From Dyadobacter pollutisoli (GTDB lineage: Bacteria; Bacteroidota; Bacteroidia; Cytophagales; Spirosomataceae), in assembly GCF_026625565.1 (NCBI RefSeq), contig NZ_CP112998.1, forward strand, positions 6,918,501 to 6,982,500: DNA of 64,000 nucleotides. Direction: 5' to 3'. Below the pieces are notes generated by a model. The model made no database searches. It was not told the DNA's origin and worked only from the letters and a program-made list of their open reading frames with translations. Both the position numbers and the translations under genes were made by a program. Numbering within the stretch: the first letter of the stretch is position 1; every line of letters begins with the position of its first letter. This document shows, in pieces, positions 1 through 8,377 of this stretch.

Positions 1-213
1 ACCCAAAGAGATCTGAAAGAAATTTGCAATATCCAGGGCACCTTTTTTACCACATCCCTCTGCTAAGTTAGCAGCAATCGAAACGCTCGATCTACGCATT
101 TGTGAAACCAGTCCAAACGTCTCGTTCTTCGGGAAAATATTGGTAATTTGATATACCTCCAATACAAATCGATGTGACTTTTGCCAGACCTTCAGCTCCT
201 GATAATTTTGCAT
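1..213 (-). CDS. Four-helix-bundle protein (23S rRNA intervening-sequence family), partial
   Basis: An ATG at 213-211 opens 71 codons that run without a stop to the left edge, so the 3' end is missing. The translation begins MQNYQELKVWQKSHRFVLEV and later has MRRSSVSIAANLAEGCGK. This is the signature of the small four-helix-bundle family first noticed inside 23S rRNA intervening sequences (S23/IVP family): an N-terminal L-x-V-W motif and a central R-R-S-x-x-S-I-x-x-N-x-A-E-G block. Members form pentameric helical bundles; no biochemical role is established. It starts 27 bases after the argG stop on the same strand, so it probably shares the argG transcript. Here it is a free-standing gene, not inside an rRNA. 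Family assignment is confident; function is unknown. Confidence 0.82.
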   Translation of the reverse strand, partial: MQNYQELKVWQKSHRFVLEVYQITNIFPKNETFGLVSQMRRSSVSIAANLAEGCGKKGALDIANFFQISLG

Positions 214-240
214 AGAAAAGACTCATAAACTCTAAACTCA

Positions 241-1443
241 TCAACTCAAATTCGACTCGCTCACTTTCTGATAAATCATTACCTGGTTTGACGCAACTTT
301 GGAGAATCCTCTTACGTCATCGCCCGTCCAGGCGTTATTCATTTCGCCGTAGCTACCGAATTTGGAAGACATGAGGTCAAAAGGAGATTCGATTCCTTCT
401 ACATGGAAGCGGTATGGAGCCAGGTGAACATGCACTGTGCCCGTCACGTGCGATTGCGTATCGGTCAGGAATGTTTCAATGTTACGCATCACTGGTTCCA
501 CGAACTGTCCTTTGTGTAGAAGGCTTCCGTACCAGTTAGAAAGCTGCTCTTTCCAATATAGTTGTTGCTCGCTCAACACATGTTTTTCCAACGTGTGGTG
601 CGCTTTAATGATGATCAATGGCGCAGCGGCTTCAAAACCAACGCGGCCTTTGATACCAATAATCGTATCGCCAACATGTATGTCACGGCCAATTCCGAAA
701 GGTTGTGCAATCGCCGCCAGCTTTTGGATCGCCTGTACGGAATTTTCAAAACTTTCGCCAGCCACGCCTTTCAGCTCACCTTGTACAAATTCCAATGCAA
801 TGGTTTCAGGCTCTGTTTTGGAAACCTGCGTAGGCCAGGCTGATTCAGGCAAATATTGGTTAGAAGTCAATGTCTCCTTACCACCTACCGAAGTTCCCCA
901 AAGGCCTTTATTAATGCTATATGCAGCTTTTGCCCACTCGCGGCCAACGCCTTTGGCTGTCAGATATTCAATTTCCGCTTCACGGGAAAGTTTCAGATCG
1001 CGGATCGGGGTAATGATCTCAGCTTCCGGGATAATGATTCTGAAAGCCATATCAAAACGTACCTGGTCATTTCCAGCACCGGTACTACCATGAGCGATCG
1101 CACTGGCTCCGATTTCCTTGGCGTATTCAGCAACTGCTACTGCCTGAAAAACGCGCTCTGCGCTTACGGAAAGAGGATATGTGTTGTTTTTAAGTATATT
1201 TCCAAAAATCAGATACTTGATACAATCATTGTAGTAATCGCTGGTTTTTGAAATAGTTGCATGTTTCTTCACGCCCAAGGCGTATGCATTGGCCTCAATG
1301 GTTTTCAGTTCTTCATCCGAGAAACCACCTGTATCTACCAAAACCGAATGGACTTCGTAACCTTTGTCTTCGGCTAAATATTTTACACAAAAAGAGGTAT
1401 CTAATCCTCCACTGAACGCTAATACTACTTTGGGCTGTGACAT
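241..1443 (-). CDS. argG: Argininosuccinate synthase
   Basis: 400 codons. The enzyme joins citrulline and aspartate at the cost of ATP to AMP, giving argininosuccinate, the penultimate step of arginine synthesis in the cytosol. The N-terminal ATP pyrophosphatase motif SGGLDTS is at residues 11-17; further family blocks are AHGSTGAGNDQVRFD near 117-131 and the C-terminal ESPFDLMSSKFGSYGE segment. Length matches the family. The start is ATG at 1443. It lies 53 bases downstream of the antitoxin gene with no terminator between them, so read-through from the higBA promoter is plausible. The GNAT gene further upstream and argE at 6.5 kb suggest a dispersed arginine cluster. Confidence 0.96.
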   Translation of the reverse strand: MSQPKVVLAFSGGLDTSFCVKYLAEDKGYEVHSVLVDTGGFSDEELKTIEANAYALGVKKHATISKTSDYYNDCIKYLIFGNILKNNTYPLSVSAERVFQAVAVAEYAKEIGASAIAHGSTGAGNDQVRFDMAFRIIIPEAEIITPIRDLKLSREAEIEYLTAKGVGREWAKAAYSINKGLWGTSVGGKETLTSNQYLPESAWPTQVSKTEPETIALEFVQGELKGVAGESFENSVQAIQKLAAIAQPFGIGRDIHVGDTIIGIKGRVGFEAAAPLIIIKAHHTLEKHVLSEQQLYWKEQLSNWYGSLLHKGQFVEPVMRNIETFLTDTQSHVTGTVHVHLAPYRFHVEGIESPFDLMSSKFGSYGEMNNAWTGDDVRGFSKVASNQVMIYQKVSESNLS

Positions 1444-1496
1444 TATTCTTATGATATGGATACTTACTTTTACTTAATCAGTTATTGGATGAATTT

Positions 1497-1901
1497 TCAA
1501 CAGGCGGTCAAGAGAGTATCAGCAGGTATTCCGAGATTTTTGCTAAGTTCTCTGATCATTTTGATCGTCAAATTTCTTTTTTTATTTAGAACCTCTGAAA
1601 CCCTGTTTTCACCTCCGAAATATGGAGCAACATCTTTTCTTGTCAGGTGAAGCTGTTCCATTCTTTCTTTGATAGCCTCTATCGGATCCGGTTTTGGGAT
1701 TGGATAATGCCTTTTTTCATAATCGATTGCTAAGACAGTTATGGCTTCAAGAATATCGAGAGCCCTTTTTCTGTCTGCTGGATTTTCAATCAAATCGGCG
1801 TCCAACAACGCATCTATGACTTTACCGGCTTCCTGGAAATCGGATTCATTCGTGATCGGTTTGATCACGATATCTTCCAAATTGATCGCTAGTGCTTTCA
1901 T
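1497..1901 (-). CDS. higA: HigA-type antitoxin (XRE-family helix-turn-helix)
   Basis: 134 codons. The C-terminal part, about residues 75-130, has a helix-turn-helix of the HigA type (IEAIKERMEQLHLTRKDVAP followed by NRVSEVLNKKRNLT), and the N-terminal half is the acidic, helical partner-binding region usual in this family. It follows the HigB-type gene with a 7-base gap, the inverted toxin-then-antitoxin order that defines higBA modules. By family knowledge it neutralises HigB and, with it, represses the module promoter through the helix-turn-helix. It ends 53 bases before argG. The assignment to the long HigA (COG5499-like) group is by resemblance. Confidence 0.88.
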   Translation of the reverse strand: MKALAINLEDIVIKPITNESDFQEAGKVIDALLDADLIENPADRKRALDILEAITVLAIDYEKRHYPIPKPDPIEAIKERMEQLHLTRKDVAPYFGGENRVSEVLNKKRNLTIKMIRELSKNLGIPADTLLTAC

Positions 1902-1908
1902 AACGCGC

Positions 1909-2205
1909 TTAAATGTTTTTAATGTCGTCTATCTGATCGTATTGACGATGTGTGCCTATAAATCTCACGAACACCAGTTGTTTCTCATATTCAAATTTTG
2001 CAATCAGTCGGTACTTGTTGTGAGCGATGTTAAAGACTACCCTGCCGTTCCCCACAGTGTCCGCTTTTTTGAAAAATGTAATAACTTCATTAGGATTCTG
2101 AAAGCTTTTTTTTTCCACCGCATCATACCAAAATTCAAGTGCTGGCCTTGCATCAGGGGTTCTATTCCAAAATTCCCTTAATGTAGCCCGGGTAAAAATT
2201 CTCAT
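1909..2205 (-). CDS. higB: HigB-type mRNA interferase toxin (RelE superfamily)
   Basis: 98 codons from the ATG at 2205. The protein reads MRIFTRATLREFWNRTPDAR and later GRVVFNIAHNKYRLIAKF and FVRFIGTHRQYDQID. These are hallmarks of the HigB_toxin family: an N-terminal W near a helix, a central N-I-x-x-N-x-Y-R-L strand and the C-terminal G-T-H-x-x-Y-D-x-I motif. Family members cut ribosome-bound mRNA until bound by HigA. An in-frame ATG at 2217 would add four residues but lies inside the candidate -7 promoter element at 2215-2222, so 2205 is preferred; the mRNA would then have almost no leader. The pair sits between two arginine genes. Confidence 0.88.
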   Translation of the reverse strand: MRIFTRATLREFWNRTPDARPALEFWYDAVEKKSFQNPNEVITFFKKADTVGNGRVVFNIAHNKYRLIAKFEYEKQLVFVRFIGTHRQYDQIDDIKNI

Positions 2206-2214
2206 ATTGGTCTG

Positions 2215-2222
2215 CAAAAGTA
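2215..2222 (-). promoter_or_regulatory. Candidate higBA promoter -7 element
   Basis: On the minus strand this reads TACTTTTG, a full match to the Bacteroidota -7 consensus TAnnTTTG. No clear TTG is seen 19-21 bases upstream. Transcription would start a few bases before the HigB ATG at 2205. Confidence 0.45.
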
Positions 2223-2301
2223 CGTAAGTTTCACGGAATGCATTCCCGGAATGGGAAAAGCTTAATGACGATTCTTTACGTTGAATAATGCAGTAACAAA
2301 A

Positions 2302-2346
2302 AAATACCTCGCTTCGGGCTTATGATAGCTGCCGGGCGAGGTATTT
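2302..2346. terminator. Hairpin terminator after the GNAT gene
   Basis: AAATACCTCGC (2302-2312) is the exact reverse complement of GCGAGGTATTT (2336-2346), with a 23-base loop. On the minus strand the stem runs directly into seven T residues, a rho-independent terminator 37 bases after the GNAT stop. It separates GNAT transcription from higBA-argG. Confidence 0.8.
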
Positions 2347-2382
2347 AAAAGATATATAAAATCTGTAAATGAATGCAGTACG

Positions 2383-3114
2383 TTAGTGTACGAGCAAGGC
2401 CCCGGCGTTTTTCTTTTTAGCGCGTTCTTCCCTTCGCAATAAAATGCGTTGCTTGATACGCATCCAGCGTTCATATAAGCTGGATTCTTTTAAGAAATCC
2501 CAGGAATGTTTTTCAAGCTCGGCACCTGTTGAAGCTGCCGAAACTTCTTCTTTTTTCTTATCGTCCGGATTGTACATCATTCCTGTGCACAGACAATGCT
2601 TTCTACCCGTCCGCGTCAGTACGTCATAGTTCACGCAGCTGGCACAACCTTTCCAGAACGCATCATCCGCAGGAAGCTCGCTGAATGTTACCGGCTCGTA
2701 ACCAAGGTCGGAATTGATTTTCATTACCGGAAGGCTGGTTGTAATACCAATGATTTTTGCATCAGGATATTTCATCCGGGACAGTTCAAAGGCTTTTTGC
2801 TTGATCGCTTTAGCCATTCCGCTGTTACGGAAATCTGGATGTACGATCAGGCCTGAGTTAGCCACAAACTTCCCGTGTTCCCACGTTTCGATGTAACAAA
2901 AACCAACCCATTCGTTGGTATCGGTGGTGGCAATAATTGCTTTTCCCTCCACCATTTTTTCCATTATATATACAGGAGAACGTTTGGCTATGCCGGTACC
3001 ACGCTTTTTGGCGCTCTCTTCCATTTCCGCGCAAATGATTTCGGCGAAATGAAGATGATTTTCATTGGCAGTCTGAATTATAAACTTACTGCCCACTACT
3101 TCGGTATTTTTCAT
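2383..3114 (-). CDS. GNAT-family N-acetyltransferase, arginine-cluster type
   Basis: 243 codons from the ATG at 3114; an in-frame TTG at 3132 would add six residues and is less likely. An acetyl-CoA-binding GNAT fold is indicated by ANSGLIVHPDFRNSGMAKAI, where R-N-S-G-M-A is the pyrophosphate loop. A cysteine-bearing tail (CASCVNYD, then HCLCTGMMY) and a lysine-rich, charged C-terminus follow. Acetyltransferases of this type sit next to argG in many Bacteroidota and are candidates for the N-acetylglutamate synthase of arginine synthesis; that role is inferred from context, not shown. The cysteine pairs could bind metal. The gene ends at a strong terminator and is divergent from aat. Confidence 0.85.
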   Translation of the reverse strand: MKNTEVVGSKFIIQTANENHLHFAEIICAEMEESAKKRGTGIAKRSPVYIMEKMVEGKAIIATTDTNEWVGFCYIETWEHGKFVANSGLIVHPDFRNSGMAKAIKQKAFELSRMKYPDAKIIGITTSLPVMKINSDLGYEPVTFSELPADDAFWKGCASCVNYDVLTRTGRKHCLCTGMMYNPDDKKKEEVSAASTGAELEKHSWDFLKESSLYERWMRIKQRILLRREERAKKKNAGALLVH

Positions 3115-3445
3115 TGATGACTTTACTGACAAAGATGTTCGAAACGATAATTACTATACCCAGATAAAAAACGATGGGACGTTTAGAATAAGAAAGAAAA
3201 AGGGGTATAAAAGTTTTTACCACGTAGGTAAAAGATAATTATGCGGTCCGGGGGGACCTGAATCGGAAAGGCGTAGTATGAAGAACAGTATGTATGCCGT
3301 TGTTGTTCATTGACTTGCTAATGCGTCTAAGAAGGTGCAAATTTTGAAAAAAAAATTGTCACTCCAAAGAAACAGAAGATATATTTTTATGGTTCGTTTG
3401 CATTAACAAAACTTTTTAGAACCCAACCTACATATTGTGACTTTC
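3115..3445. other. Divergent intergenic region between GNAT gene and aat
   Basis: 331 bases with no convincing reading frame. A candidate plus-strand promoter for aat is TTG at 3356-3358, a 21-base gap, then TATATTTT at 3380-3387 (last base differs from TAnnTTTG). A small GGTCC/GGACC hairpin lies at 3245-3258 with no T-run. Nothing else was recognised. Confidence 0.4.
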
Positions 3446-4054
3446 ATGACCGAGATCAATACCGACGATATTCTTAACGGATATATAAACGGAATATTTC
3501 CAATGGCTGAGTCGGACGGGACAATTTTCTGGTACTCACCCAACCCGCGCGCTGTCATTCCGATTGATACTTATAAGCCTTCCAAGTCACTCAGGCCGGT
3601 TTTGAACAAAAAATATTTTGAGATAAAAATTGATGCGGACTTTGAGGGCGTCATGCGCGGATGCTCCGGGCCGAGAGCAAATGAGCAGGGTACGTGGATT
3701 TCGGAGCCTATTATTGAAGCCTATACCTCGCTCTATCATCTGGGATATGCGCATAGTGTCGAAAGTTACAGGGAAGGGAAGCTGGTAGGCGGACTTTATG
3801 GAGTGTCTATTAATGGTGTGTTTTTTGGTGAATCTATGTTTTCGAGGGAGAGCAATGCGTCCAAAGTAGCTTTTCACTATTTGATGCAACTCTTGAAATT
3901 AAATCGTTTTGTGCTGCTGGACACTCAGTTTATCAATGATAATGTGCTCCGTTATGGCGCTATTGAAATTCCTAGAGACGAGTATCTGGACCTTTTGCAG
4001 AAAGCATTAAAACTAAAAAGGAGATTTGACGGAGGAGTATTGAAGGATTTATAA
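3446..4054 (+). CDS. aat: Leucyl/phenylalanyl-tRNA--protein transferase
   Basis: 202 codons from ATG 3446 (an in-frame GTG at 3437 is a weaker start). The enzyme adds Leu or Phe from aminoacyl-tRNA to proteins with N-terminal Lys or Arg, marking them for ClpS/ClpAP degradation in the N-degron pathway. Family motifs are clear: GYINGIFPMAE, FWYSPNPRAVIP, TWISEPIIEAY, GGLYGVSINGVFFGESMFSR and LDTQFINDNVLRYGA. Length is normal. It is transcribed away from the GNAT gene and is followed 55 bases later by the candidate proB promoter, so it is probably monocistronic. Confidence 0.95.
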   Translation: MTEINTDDILNGYINGIFPMAESDGTIFWYSPNPRAVIPIDTYKPSKSLRPVLNKKYFEIKIDADFEGVMRGCSGPRANEQGTWISEPIIEAYTSLYHLGYAHSVESYREGKLVGGLYGVSINGVFFGESMFSRESNASKVAFHYLMQLLKLNRFVLLDTQFINDNVLRYGAIEIPRDEYLDLLQKALKLKRRFDGGVLKDL

Positions 4055-4086
4055 TGGTACAAACTGTCGTAAGCCTCGACATTGTG

Positions 4087-4116
4087 TTCTATTTCATTTG
4101 AAATAAATTAATTTTG
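4087..4116 (+). promoter_or_regulatory. Candidate proB-proA-argE operon promoter
   Basis: TAATTTTG at 4109-4116 matches the -7 consensus TAnnTTTG exactly. A TTC at 4087-4089, 19 bases upstream, stands in for the -33 TTG. The predicted start point near 4120-4124 is just before the in-frame TTG at 4125, which argues that translation begins later, at GTG 4182. Confidence 0.5.
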
Positions 4117-4181
4117 ACCCAAAATTGATTACCCAGCGTACGGATCTGTCAAAGTGGTCGTGCCTATTATTGAATTCCAAA

Positions 4182-5213
4182 GTGTCAAAACCAATATTAG
4201 TAATAAAGTTCGGGACGGCTTCGATCACACTTCCCTCCGGCGAGCCTGATACCAGTATCATTTCCGAAATCGCAAGACAGGTCTCAGAAATCCATTCCAG
4301 GTACAGAATCATCATTGTTTCGTCAGGAGCAGTAGGGGCGGGGAAGGCCTATATACAGGATTATAAAGGAACCATGACGCAGCGGAAGGCGGCTGCATCC
4401 GTGGGGAACCCATTGCTGGTAGGCTTGTATGCCAAATTTTTTGCCCCGAACGAAATTTACATTGCCCAGAGCCTTTGCGAAAGACAGCATTTTGCGAACC
4501 GGAACAAGTTCTTGCAGCTCAAAGAGACATTTGAAGAGCTTTGGGGAAACAACATTATCCCGATCGTGAACGAGAATGATGTCGTGAGCGACCGTGAGTT
4601 GAAGTTTTCTGATAATGATGAACTGGCTACCTTGCTTGCAGTAGGTTTTGGTGCGGAATGTTTGATGTTTTGTACTTCTGTCGGCGGCTTGCTGGACGAG
4701 GAGGGCAAAATTTTAAGGAACGTATCGAATGTCAATGAGGTTTTCAAGTTTGTAAAGACGGACAAATCGTTTCTTGGTCTTGGAGGTATGGCTTCCAAGC
4801 TTACTTTTGCAAAACTGGCGGCCAGAATGGCCATCAGGGTTGTGATTTTTGGGATGAACCAACCCAATGAATTGCTGGAAGCGCTGAAAGGAAATGCGGG
4901 AACACTCATTCATGCCGGTAAAAGCACATTATCTGCGCGAAATCGCTGGCTTGGAAGTGGCGGTTTGGTATCCGGCAGCCTGCAAATTGACGAAGGCGCA
5001 GCCAAGGCATTGCTAAGAAGAAAAAGCCTGCTCGCCGTGGGAGTAACTGAGGTAACCGGTGATTTTGAGTCCGGGGAAATTATCGAGATTTACTCGCCGG
5101 CAGAAGAAATGATCGCAGTGGCGCGGGCCAGGGAAACCTCATCCGCGATCCGCGAAAATCTAAAAACATTGAATTTCGAAGTGGCTAATGCCAATGACAT
5201 AGTACTATTATAA
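4182..5213 (+). CDS. proB: Glutamate 5-kinase
   Basis: 343 codons from GTG 4182, giving MSKPILVIKFGTASITLPSG, which aligns with the normal ProB N-terminus; the frame is open back to a TTG at 4125, but that coincides with the predicted transcription start. ProB phosphorylates glutamate to gamma-glutamyl phosphate, the committed step of proline synthesis. Visible blocks are the kinase glycine loop, IIVSSGAVGAGK, PIVNENDVVSDRELKFSDND and LGLGGMASKL. A C-terminal PUA domain follows (LAVGVTEVTGDFESGEIIEI). Stop and proA start overlap as TAATG, implying coupled translation. Feedback inhibition by proline is typical of the family. Confidence 0.94.
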   Translation: MSKPILVIKFGTASITLPSGEPDTSIISEIARQVSEIHSRYRIIIVSSGAVGAGKAYIQDYKGTMTQRKAAASVGNPLLVGLYAKFFAPNEIYIAQSLCERQHFANRNKFLQLKETFEELWGNNIIPIVNENDVVSDRELKFSDNDELATLLAVGFGAECLMFCTSVGGLLDEEGKILRNVSNVNEVFKFVKTDKSFLGLGGMASKLTFAKLAARMAIRVVIFGMNQPNELLEALKGNAGTLIHAGKSTLSARNRWLGSGGLVSGSLQIDEGAAKALLRRKSLLAVGVTEVTGDFESGEIIEIYSPAEEMIAVARARETSSAIRENLKTLNFEVANANDIVLL

Positions 5214-6463
5214 TGGAATCTATTATACCTCTTTTAAAGGAAGCACGGGAAGCCTCTGCGGCAGTTCGCAGGCTGTCGGATCGGCAGCGGGCTGATCTTT
5301 TGCTTTCACTTGCCGCAAAGGTTTTGGCCAATGCGGAGAATATTATTGCCGAAAATCAGAGAGATCTGATCGTCATGGACGATGCAGATCCCAAAAAGGA
5401 CCGTTTGCTTCTGAATGAAAAGAGGATCAATGATCTGGCGCAAAGCCTAATTGACGTTGCCGGACTTCCCGATCCGGCAGGAGAGATTTTTGTTGAAAAA
5501 ACCATTCAGCAGGGGTTGTCTCTTAAAAAAATAGCCGTTCCGCTGGGAGTAGTAGGAGTAATTTACGAATCCAGACCTAACGTCACCATTGATGTGGCGT
5601 CACTCTGCCTGCGTTCTGCGAATGCATGTGTGTTGAAAGGTGGGAAGGAAGCACATTTTTCAAATACCTACCTGGTAAGCCTCATTCATGAGATCTTAAT
5701 ACAGTTTGGCGTTCCAAAAGCCGCGGTAACATTGCTTCCAACCGGGAGGGAGTTTGTGGGAGAATTATTGACTGCTACCCAATACATTGATATCATTATT
5801 CCAAGAGGATCGGAAGGACTGATCAAATTTGTGAGGCAAAATTCATTGGTACCTACCATTGAAACAGGCGCCGGCGTCTGCCACACCTACATTGAAGCAT
5901 CGGGGGATTTGGATAAAGGAGCGGAAATTGTGGTTAATGCAAAAGTTTCAAAGCCATCAGCTTGCAATGCGTTGGACACTGTATTAGTTGACCGGGCGGT
6001 TGCAGAAACATTCTTGCCAAAATTGAGAGAAGGTTTTACCAAATGGAATGTGGAAGTTTTCGCGGATGAATTGTCATATGACATTTTACAAAGGGCGGAT
6101 TATCCCTATTTGCAAAAAGCCGGGCCGGATGATTTTGGAAAAGAATTCCTTGATTTTAAATGCTCGATCAAAATTGTGGACGGACTGGATGATGCCTTGA
6201 AACAAATAGAATTATACTCGTCCAGACATTCAGAAGCAATTGTTTCAACGAATGATGAGGCCATTGAAACATTCCTGAAAGAAGTTGATGCAGCTTCGGT
6301 TTATTCCAATGCATCTACGCGGTTCACGGATGGCGGCGTATTTGCATTAGGCGCTGAAATTGGTATTTCAACTCAGAAATTACACGCAAGAGGGCCATTT
6401 GCGCTTGAAAAACTGGTTACAGAAAAATGGATTGTTAAAGGTGACGGGCAAGTAAGATGGTAA
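5213..6463 (+). CDS. proA: Glutamate-5-semialdehyde dehydrogenase (gamma-glutamyl phosphate reductase)
   Basis: 416 codons. It reduces gamma-glutamyl phosphate with NADPH to glutamate semialdehyde, the second proline step, normally working next to ProB because the phosphate intermediate is unstable. The aldehyde-dehydrogenase fold is shown by GVVGVIYESRPNVTIDVASL, the catalytic cysteine C251 in SKPSACNALDTVLVD, and the closing segment GGVFALGAEIGISTQKLHAR. It begins inside the proB stop codon and ends seven bases into argE, so the three genes form one tightly coupled operon. Confidence 0.96.
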   Translation: MESIIPLLKEAREASAAVRRLSDRQRADLLLSLAAKVLANAENIIAENQRDLIVMDDADPKKDRLLLNEKRINDLAQSLIDVAGLPDPAGEIFVEKTIQQGLSLKKIAVPLGVVGVIYESRPNVTIDVASLCLRSANACVLKGGKEAHFSNTYLVSLIHEILIQFGVPKAAVTLLPTGREFVGELLTATQYIDIIIPRGSEGLIKFVRQNSLVPTIETGAGVCHTYIEASGDLDKGAEIVVNAKVSKPSACNALDTVLVDRAVAETFLPKLREGFTKWNVEVFADELSYDILQRADYPYLQKAGPDDFGKEFLDFKCSIKIVDGLDDALKQIELYSSRHSEAIVSTNDEAIETFLKEVDAASVYSNASTRFTDGGVFALGAEIGISTQKLHARGPFALEKLVTEKWIVKGDGQVRW

Positions 6464-7542
6464 ATACATTGGAAAACATACAAACGCTTACCCAGGAGGC
6501 CATTGCGCTTTTGAAAAACCTGATCGAGACTCCTTCGTTCAGCAAAGAGGAAACCAATACAGCGCAGTTGATTGTTGATTTTTTTACAAGAAAGAACATT
6601 CCCTTTCATACCAAGAAAAACAATATCTGGGCGTACAACCTTCATTTTGATGAATCGAAGCCTACTGTTTTGCTGAACTCTCATCATGATACTGTAAAAC
6701 CTAATAAATCGTGGACTTTGGATCCTTTCAAAGCCATTGTTGAGGAAGACAAGCTGTATGGTTTGGGTAGTAACGATGCTGGTGGATGCCTGGTATCGTT
6801 AATTGCCACATTCTGCCATTTTTATGAAAGAGAAGATCTTACCTACAATATAGCAATCGCTACCACCGCCGAGGAGGAAATCTCGGGAAAAGAAGGTTTA
6901 GAAATTGTAGTACCCGAGCTGCCAGAAGTCTCTTTTGCAATAGTAGGAGAGCCGACGGAAATGCACCTGGCGGTAGCGGAAAAAGGACTGCTTGTCCTGG
7001 ATTGTATTGCCAAAGGTAAGTCCGGACATGCGGCGAGGGAAGAGGGAGAAAACGCTATCTACAAAGCGCTGACCGACATTAAATGGATTACGGAATACAG
7101 GTTCCCGAAAGTTTCGCCAACATTGGGCCCAGTGAAAATGTCGGTAACAATCATCAATGCCGGAACGCAACACAACGTGGTTCCTGATGCATGTACTTTT
7201 ACCATCGATGTGCGGGTTACGGATCAGTATACATTGGAGGAAGTGATTGACGAGATTCAGAATAACATTCAGTCTGAGGTAGCAGCACGCTCAATAAGGT
7301 TACGGCCGTCGAGCATTCCAATGGATCATCCGATTGTTGCGGAAGGTCTGAAATTAGGGCGTACGGCCTACGGTTCGCCGACGACCTCCGATCAGGCACT
7401 TCTGGATTGTCCGTCGTTAAAAATGGGCCCGGGACATTCAGCAAGATCCCATAGCGCTGACGAGTTTATTTATCTTCGTGAAATAGAAGAAGGTATTGCT
7501 CAATATATTGCAATGCTCGAAGGCGTGGTAACCAAATCCTAG
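6457..7542 (+). CDS. argE: M20-family deacylase, probable N-acyl-ornithine/citrulline deacetylase
   Basis: 361 codons. Members of this zinc peptidase family (ArgE/DapE) release the amino group blocked earlier in arginine or lysine synthesis. Metal and catalytic residues are visible: H77/D78 and the S-H-H-D motif, D107 in GLGSNDAGG, catalytic E139-E140 in TTAEEEISG, the VGEPTEM motif, and a late histidine in MGPGHSARSHSADEF. A dimerisation domain lies between. Its overlap with proA and the arginine genes nearby favour ArgE over DapE. In Bacteroidota the acyl group may be acetyl or succinyl; the sequence does not decide. Confidence 0.88.
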   Translation: MVNTLENIQTLTQEAIALLKNLIETPSFSKEETNTAQLIVDFFTRKNIPFHTKKNNIWAYNLHFDESKPTVLLNSHHDTVKPNKSWTLDPFKAIVEEDKLYGLGSNDAGGCLVSLIATFCHFYEREDLTYNIAIATTAEEEISGKEGLEIVVPELPEVSFAIVGEPTEMHLAVAEKGLLVLDCIAKGKSGHAAREEGENAIYKALTDIKWITEYRFPKVSPTLGPVKMSVTIINAGTQHNVVPDACTFTIDVRVTDQYTLEEVIDEIQNNIQSEVAARSIRLRPSSIPMDHPIVAEGLKLGRTAYGSPTTSDQALLDCPSLKMGPGHSARSHSADEFIYLREIEEGIAQYIAMLEGVVTKS

Positions 7543-7546
7543 TCAT

Positions 7547-8374
7547 ATGCGATTCTACACAAAGGAGGATGTACGAAAATTTGATAGCGTTACATTTTTG
7601 TACATCAAAGCTTCTTTGTCAAGTCATATCTTCACAATAACACTGAACCGTCCGGAAAAGCGTAACGCCTTTACGCCGACAATGGCGGAAGAAATCACTT
7701 TTGCGCTGGCTTATGCTCATTTCAATCCGGAGGTCTGGTGTGTGATTGTTAATGCGTCAGGACCGGTTTTTTGCGCTGGGGCGGATTTGAATGCTTTTCA
7801 TGATCAATCTGCTGACATTAAAAATCCGGATTTGCCTGTTATTCGGGAGGAAGTAAAGCTTGGAGACGCATTTGCCCAGCTTTTGAAACCAAGTATCGCG
7901 CAGGTAGAAGGGCCGGTACTGGCGGGTGGGTTTTTGATTATCTGTGGGTGCACCTTCGTGGTGAGTACAAATGTTGCAACTTACAGTCTTCCCGAGGTAA
8001 AACGCGGTTTATGGCCGATGCAGGTAATGGCCTCACTCATGCAGATTATTCCGGCAAGAAAAGTGCTGGAAATGTGTATTACTGCTAAAAGTTACGATAC
8101 GCAAGAGGCTTATAATGTTGGGCTTGTAACCCAAATTTCAGATAAAGACAACATTGCCAACGCAGTAATCACATTAGCACATCAAATTCTTCAGAATGCG
8201 CCGCTAGCTATTCAAACGGGCATGAAAGCATTTCGGGATTTATCTGAAATTCCGGAAAATCAAAGACATAGTTTTTTGAAAGCGCAGCTTGACTTGCTTC
8301 TGCAAACGGACGACGCCAAAGAAGGTACCTCAGCATTTAAAGAAAAAAGAAAACCAGACTGGACAGGGAAGTGA
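7547..8374 (+). CDS. Enoyl-CoA hydratase/isomerase family protein
   Basis: 275 codons beginning only four bases after argE. The crotonase fold is shown by TLNRPEKRNAFTP, the oxyanion-hole segment FCAGADLNAF, the second oxyanion segment QVEGPVLAGGFLIICGCTFV and YSLPEVKRGLWP, which carries the usual glutamate. The N-terminus (about 20 residues before the first strand) is longer than usual; an internal TTG may be the true start. The usual C-D pair after the second oxyanion loop is C-T here. The substrate cannot be told; crotonases in similar settings act in leucine or fatty-acid breakdown. The stop lies three bases from the convergent rng stop. Confidence 0.85.
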   Translation: MRFYTKEDVRKFDSVTFLYIKASLSSHIFTITLNRPEKRNAFTPTMAEEITFALAYAHFNPEVWCVIVNASGPVFCAGADLNAFHDQSADIKNPDLPVIREEVKLGDAFAQLLKPSIAQVEGPVLAGGFLIICGCTFVVSTNVATYSLPEVKRGLWPMQVMASLMQIIPARKVLEMCITAKSYDTQEAYNVGLVTQISDKDNIANAVITLAHQILQNAPLAIQTGMKAFRDLSEIPENQRHSFLKAQLDLLLQTDDAKEGTSAFKEKRKPDWTGK

Positions 8375-8377
8375 TTC

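Noticed and set aside
437..1093. 218-codon plus-strand frame opposite argG
   Set aside because: It lies wholly antisense to a clear argG gene, has no family motif and is explained by codon bias of the real gene.
2262..2474. 70-codon minus-strand frame overlapping the GNAT 3' end and terminator
   Set aside because: It runs through a strong terminator and out of frame with the GNAT gene; no motif.
3245..3258. GGTCC/GGACC hairpin as a terminator
   Set aside because: Five-base stem, no T-run, and located in a divergent promoter region.
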